Assembly: GCA_944322885.1 (NCBI GenBank)
Contig: CALUQH010000032.1
Location: forward strand, 62,001-126,000
Direction: 5' to 3'
Length of the DNA: 64,000 nt
From: Candidatus Gastranaerophilales bacterium
GTDB taxonomy: Bacteria; Cyanobacteriota; Vampirovibrionia; Gastranaerophilales; Gastranaerophilaceae
Part shown: in pieces, positions 60,190 to 64,000 of the stretch
How the letters are laid out: every line of letters starts with the position of its first letter
How positions within the stretch are numbered: position 1 is the stretch's first letter
Position numbers and translations under genes: made by a program
Notes under the pieces: model-generated
What the model was told of the DNA's origin: nothing
Databases searched by the model: none
The model's input: only the letters and a program-made list of their open reading frames with translations

Positions 60190-62985
60190 TTAAGAACGGA
60201 TTGTTCCCTCTATTGTTACTTTTCGTTTGCCTTGCGGGTTAATTGTTACACCGGCGACATTACCTTTTACGCCTTCTCTGATTTTTTTATATTCTTCTTC
60301 ATAGTTGTCAACAGGAACAAGTTTTTTACCGTTGACTTCCAATTCAGGGAATACATAGAAATATCTGTTTGTCATTTCTCCGTTGATTTGCTTTTTATAC
60401 GCTTTTGCAAAATCAGAAGCGCTGACAGGGGTACCATCTTCATATTTGTACATTTTATGATATGCAGCAGGTCCCTGCCATCTAACAGCCGGCAGTTTAG
60501 CAATGTCAAAGCCAACTTCCTTTTCGCCGCGTCTTGTTTCAACCGTTGTAAACTGAGGAATTTCAATAGAAAGGTTTTTGGTATCCGGTTCGCCTTCTGT
60601 TGAAACCAGTCTTGTTAGATCAAATACATCATCTGTATTACGCCCTTGCGCATTAACACCTCTCATTGTTGCAAGACCATGGACAGTACCGCCAATACCA
60701 CCTAAGATACCTGAATTTTTTGCGGTTTCCCAATGGTTTTGCATTGAACCGCCATAATGCTGACCGTCTGCCTGCCCTGACAAACTTGCATCTCCTGTTA
60801 ATGTTGCTTGACCATGTGCTGTACCTGATACAGGTGTATCATGTGTAATAGCTGTTGTTCCATATTGATCAGTATAATAGTCAGTAGTTATTACATTATC
60901 ATGGTAATCTAATGAAACATCACCTGTTAAAGATACAGGGCCTTTTAATGTAATATTTTGCGCAGCAGTTTGACCTGCAAACTGCAGTGCACCGCCAAAA
61001 AGTGAGCCCAAACCGCCTGTTAATAAACCGATACCGGTTCCTATACCTGCATTTTTCAAGACATGCAGTAATCGTTTACCAGCTGTAGTGTTTCTGTCAA
61101 CGCTGTATCCGGCAGACTCAACCATATCTCTTAAAGCATTCAGTTCTCTATTATCGACTGTATCATTACTATTGCCGATAATTTGTTTAAAGTTTAATGT
61201 ACCTGTTTCACCATAAGGTGACGGCAAATTCATATCCAGTACACTGCGGCCTTCTTGAAGGGTCATATTTAAATCTTTGATAAAGTTTTCTTTAGCCGTT
61301 GCATTATCACCGAATAAAATCTTCATAGCGTCATCTGTCGCAGTAGACGGATCACAGCATATACCCATAAATGTTTTCCATTTATCCTGATTAAATTTAA
61401 AATATCTTGTCTGACCATTAATTTCAGTTTTAAAATAACCGTCTTCACCATCTTTAAATTTTGAAGGATCGGTAATTTCATCACATAACATCTCCGGACA
61501 TGCCTGAACCAACGCACGGCCTTTCTTGCCTATATCATTATGAATTTTGCCGTCTTCAGGAGCATCTTTTCTTCCCGATTTAGAGAAATGTACTGTTGTA
61601 TTAGGTACATCCTGCTGAACCTGCTTATTTCTAGTAAAATCCTCAGCCTGTTCTTTAATAAAATATTCATCATCTTTCAAAACTTGTTCGGGAGATCTTT
61701 CATTCATTACATCATAAGTAGCCATCAATTTCAAAAGAGATTTTGAATCTAAGCCACAAGCTTCTGACATCGCCAAAAGTGCACCCTTTTTTCTCAATTC
61801 AGGTGTTAATTGCTCAAAATTATCCGGTAAGCCAAGAATAGTTGACTTTTTAAGTGCATCCATAATAAGTTTTTGATCTTCCGGATCAGATGAATTTTGT
61901 ATTCTTTCAACTAAACCGTTTAATGCATCTCTATCCTCTTCATTTGCATATTTATTTATATAAAGCTGTACAATATCTGCATCATCACGTTTGGTCGTTT
62001 TTTCCTTAGTACCACCCATAGTAGTCGAATATTCAGATAGTTCAGCCATCCTTTTTTCAATTTTTCCGTTATATTTTCTTTCCGCAATATAAAGATCTAT
62101 TGCATTTCTTAAATCAGGATCAGAATTTGCCTGATCCAATAATTTTGCATAACCTTCACGGGCATCAGCCTCCACCTGCTTTCTGGCTTTTTTGCTATCA
62201 CGCAGACCTTCCGGAACATCAATAACACCCTCCTTAGTAGTAGTTGTTGTTACCGAAGTAGCCTCAATAGATGCAGATCTTCCCTGTGCAGCTTCTTCAT
62301 ACTTAATTTCTCCAACAGGTGTTGATAATTCTTCTTTTAAAACACCCTCATTGCGCACAGCATATCTCTTTGAGCCGTCTACTGCAACTTCCGGCTGTTC
62401 TGCAATGGCCGGATTTTCGCCTTGTGACAATTGCTGAATTGCTCCTGCATCAGAATCAGCAGTAAACTCCACATATTTTTCAGCATTAGGATCAACAAAT
62501 TTTTCCGGATGAGATGCTGCAAAACCTTTCATCATTGTTCCCAAAGTTTTGCTTATCTCCTCTTGTGACATATTTTGAAAATTTATATTACCATCCTGAT
62601 CAACATTTAATTTTTGCTGCTCAACCATATATGTTAAAAATTCAGCCTTCAGTGTTTCATCTTGTGCAAGTCCCATTCTTTCAACAAGCATATTGGTAGG
62701 TATAGAAATTTCCGTACTTGTACTTACAACCTCACCTTTTGGTTCTTGCTGTACAGAATTTCTTTCGACAATAAGTCCTTTTGCGTCAAGCCGATAAGTT
62801 TGCGGCTTGCCGTCAGCACCTCTTACAAAACAACTTTCAGGAAAAGATACACCTGTTCCCGAAACAACATAATATGAATCTCCTTGTTGTTTTACAATTC
62901 CGTCTTCAACCCATTTTTGTACCTGCTGCGGATTTACTTTGCTGATATAGCCTGGATCTAATTGTTGCACACTGTAGCTGCCCAT
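60190..62985 (-). CDS. Large protein with glycine-zipper segment, hypothetical
   Basis: This 931-residue protein has a soluble, charged N-terminal part (1-620), beginning MGSYSVQQLDPGYISKVN. A Gly-rich membrane-like segment follows (about 648-670: NAGIGTGIGLLTGGLGSLFG), then a Thr/His-rich repeat-like region (LTGDVSLDYHDN, ATLTGDASLSGQADGQ) and a C-terminal domain with AAYHKMYKYEDGTPVSASDF that aligns in pattern with the C-terminus of the 563-residue protein (KYRHEDGSALTQKEM; EINGKKYCVD versus EVNGKKLVPVD). There is no signal peptide. AAGGA lies seven bases before the ATG. It lies upstream of the adhesin on the same strand. The function is unknown. Confidence 0.6.
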   Translation of the reverse strand: MGSYSVQQLDPGYISKVNPQQVQKWVEDGIVKQQGDSYYVVSGTGVSFPESCFVRGADGKPQTYRLDAKGLIVERNSVQQEPKGEVVSTSTEISIPTNMLVERMGLAQDETLKAEFLTYMVEQQKLNVDQDGNINFQNMSQEEISKTLGTMMKGFAASHPEKFVDPNAEKYVEFTADSDAGAIQQLSQGENPAIAEQPEVAVDGSKRYAVRNEGVLKEELSTPVGEIKYEEAAQGRSASIEATSVTTTTTKEGVIDVPEGLRDSKKARKQVEADAREGYAKLLDQANSDPDLRNAIDLYIAERKYNGKIEKRMAELSEYSTTMGGTKEKTTKRDDADIVQLYINKYANEEDRDALNGLVERIQNSSDPEDQKLIMDALKKSTILGLPDNFEQLTPELRKKGALLAMSEACGLDSKSLLKLMATYDVMNERSPEQVLKDDEYFIKEQAEDFTRNKQVQQDVPNTTVHFSKSGRKDAPEDGKIHNDIGKKGRALVQACPEMLCDEITDPSKFKDGEDGYFKTEINGQTRYFKFNQDKWKTFMGICCDPSTATDDAMKILFGDNATAKENFIKDLNMTLQEGRSVLDMNLPSPYGETGTLNFKQIIGNSNDTVDNRELNALRDMVESAGYSVDRNTTAGKRLLHVLKNAGIGTGIGLLTGGLGSLFGGALQFAGQTAAQNITLKGPVSLTGDVSLDYHDNVITTDYYTDQYGTTAITHDTPVSGTAHGQATLTGDASLSGQADGQHYGGSMQNHWETAKNSGILGGIGGTVHGLATMRGVNAQGRNTDDVFDLTRLVSTEGEPDTKNLSIEIPQFTTVETRRGEKEVGFDIAKLPAVRWQGPAAYHKMYKYEDGTPVSASDFAKAYKKQINGEMTNRYFYVFPELEVNGKKLVPVDNYEEEYKKIREGVKGNVAGVTINPQGKRKVTIEGTIRS

Positions 62986-63362
62986 AAGTCAGTCCTTTCT
63001 ATTAATTTTCAAATTTTTTGCATGAAAATTAAACTTTTATACTTCTCTATATCCATGTAAAAACATTTTTTAATCGCAAATTGCCTGATAGAAAATATTT
63101 TTACATGCTCTGTTCTGAAAAATCCTTGATTTTACAGGGTTTGAGAAGTAATTTTTTAACTTCACATTTCTTTACATTATTGTATTTTTCTTCTACACAT
63201 GCTTTTACGGATGTTTATAGATAAAACTTTAAAAAATATCTTGTACATGTTACATTTATTTACAAATTTTATATTAACCCCTCACCCTCGCCCTCTCCCT
63301 CAAGGGGCGAGGGAATAAATTACAAAACCTATTTTTGTATTAAAATATCTCAGAGGAAAACT
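62986..63362. other. Intergenic region with TGTAAA/TTTACA motifs and a hairpin
   Basis: There is no gene. It should hold the promoter of the 931-residue gene. Short TTTACA/TGTAAA sequences recur (near 63056, 63101, 63132, 63173 and 63247), with a palindromic-looking TGTACATGTTACA at 63242. Similar GTAAAAACAT sequence occurs upstream of the adhesin (about 60150). A GC-rich hairpin (CCCTCGCCC...GGGGCGAGGG) lies at 63287-63313. Confidence 0.35.
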
Positions 63363-63704
63363 ATGACAGATATTTTCCAAAAACTCGCTAAATCAGAATT
63401 CAGAAGCAAATTCAAACTTAAACAAAAAGATATTGATTATATCAGCGAAAAAGGACTTGATACAATAAGACGCCATGCCTGTGATTTTATTTCCAAACGG
63501 CTTGCACCAGCCGTTATCCCGAATGACGGGAAGCAAACACCTATGAAGGGACATCCCGTTTTTATCGCACAACATGCAACAGCTACATGCTGCCGCGGGT
63601 GTCTTTTTAAATGGCATAAAATTCCAAAAGGTACAGAACTTACGCAAAGCCAGCAAGACTATGTCGTAAATATTATTATGCAGTGGATTGAAAGACAGTT
63701 ATAA
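63363..63704 (+). CDS. DUF4186 family protein
   Basis: This 113-residue protein matches DUF4186: FRSKFKLKQKDIDYISEKG, TIRRHACDFISKRLAPA, GHPVFIAQHATATCCRGCLFKWHKIPKG. The paired cysteines and histidines suggest metal binding. Function unknown. The ATG follows AGAGGAAA. A dispersed repeat follows the stop. Confidence 0.82.
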   Translation: MTDIFQKLAKSEFRSKFKLKQKDIDYISEKGLDTIRRHACDFISKRLAPAVIPNDGKQTPMKGHPVFIAQHATATCCRGCLFKWHKIPKGTELTQSQQDYVVNIIMQWIERQL

Positions 63705-63710
63705 TTAACT

Positions 63711-63786
63711 TCCTTCCCTAATAAGGGAAGGATATGAGGATGGGTAACATCAATACCCACCCTGCCCCTCCCTAATCAGGGAGGGA
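63711..63786. repeat. Dispersed palindromic intergenic repeat, inverted copy
   Basis: CCTTCCCTAATAAGGGAAGG, then GGATGGGTAACATCAATACCC, then CCCTCCCTAATCAGGGAGGG, in the same orientation as 28503. Confidence 0.8.
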
Positions 63787-63792
63787 ATTATT

Positions 63793-64000
63793 TTAATACC
63801 TCAGAGGTATTTTTGAACGGTTTACGGTCTTTTTCTCATACCCGAAATTTGCAAGCATTCTGCAGGTGCTTGTGTAAAAAATACTTTCATCGAAAGTCGG
63901 GCCGATATTTATTGAATCGACTGTCTTTTTCAAAAATTTGTATTCAATATACGGAACAAAAAGGCCGTTTTTCTCGCAGATTTTTGTCTGTTTTGCAAAA
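63793..64000 (-). CDS. Partial protein, C-terminal end (possibly DUF2971)
   Basis: A minus-strand frame enters at the right edge and ends with TAA at 63793-63795. The visible 68 residues include GLFVPYIEYKFLKK and INIGPTFDESIFYTSTCRML. The IGP motif followed by a short helix resembles the end of DUF2971 proteins, but this is a weak match. The rest lies outside the window. Confidence 0.5.
   Translation of the reverse strand, partial: FAKQTKICEKNGLFVPYIEYKFLKKTVDSINIGPTFDESIFYTSTCRMLANFGYEKKTVNRSKIPLRY

Noticed and set aside
1..64000. Insertion sequences, prophage, tRNA or rRNA genes
   Set aside because: No transposase, integrase, phage gene or tRNA/rRNA-like sequence was recognised.

Overview
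The window looks like chromosomal DNA of a low-GC, Gram-negative gut bacterium of the non-photosynthetic cyanobacterial sister group (Melainabacteria/Vampirovibrionia, probably order Gastranaerophilales). This is an inference. It rests on two long prepilin-like proteins with the FTLAEVLITLGIIGVVAAM signature I associate with that order, on outer-membrane functions (TolC, LolA-like, MMPL exporter, filamentous-haemagglutinin-type adhesin), and on the AT-rich sequence. No rRNA, tRNA, transposase, phage gene or CRISPR array was seen.

Layout. 1-9 kb: end of a histidine kinase, a HEAT-repeat protein, a family-2 glycosyltransferase, hpf, mntP, a DUF4127 protein, ubiE/menG, a 2-hydroxyacid dehydrogenase, an unidentified structured RNA (about 7280-7583) and gshA. 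9-18 kb: rsmA-ispE, a large glycine-zipper protein, an oligopeptide-type ABC ATPase, the rimI-bioY-amidohydrolase operon, a diguanylate cyclase and a DUF2400/TIGR02757 protein. 18-25 kb: tadA with a two-component system, a zinc-ribbon protein, the first prepilin and a GGDEF/HD-GYP protein. 25-36 kb: a membrane glycosyltransferase, carbonic anhydrase, ferritin-like and GH13-like proteins, ferritin and the second prepilin. 36-49.5 kb: a DtxR-family regulator and phosphatase at the end of what appears to be an aryl-polyene-type lipid/pigment gene cluster (acyltransferases, methyltransferase, MMPL exporter, LolA-like protein, thioesterase, AMP-ligase/dehydratase fusion, two acyl carrier proteins, ketosynthases, dehydratase, ketoreductase). 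49.5-64 kb: an ABC-F ATPase, small exported and membrane proteins, a nitroreductase, TolC, a 1322-residue adhesin-like protein and a 931-residue glycine-zipper protein.

Main observations. (1) Three intergenic loci (about 25.1, 27.7 and 35.9 kb) share one architecture: a 19-25-residue hydrophobic peptide with a strong ribosome-binding site, opposed by a short antisense RNA from a near-identical TTGAAA-N16-TATAAT-type promoter, with an inverted repeat inside the peptide gene. They look like an undescribed family of type I toxin-antitoxin modules. (2) Both prepilin genes have a run of 9 or 10 G near the start codon and are one base out of frame in this assembly, which predicts ON/OFF phase variation by slipped-strand mispairing. 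(3) The haemagglutinin-like protein ends, after a long Asp/Thr repeat, in a domain with both PilZ c-di-GMP-binding motifs. (4) A dispersed, palindromic intergenic repeat family recurs at least six times.

Functional themes are cell-envelope building and export (polyene cluster, glycosyltransferases, TolC, adhesin), c-di-GMP signalling (GGDEF, GGDEF/HD-GYP, PilZ) and metal handling (mntP, DtxR regulator with a nearby palindromic operator, ferritin and a second ferritin-like protein).
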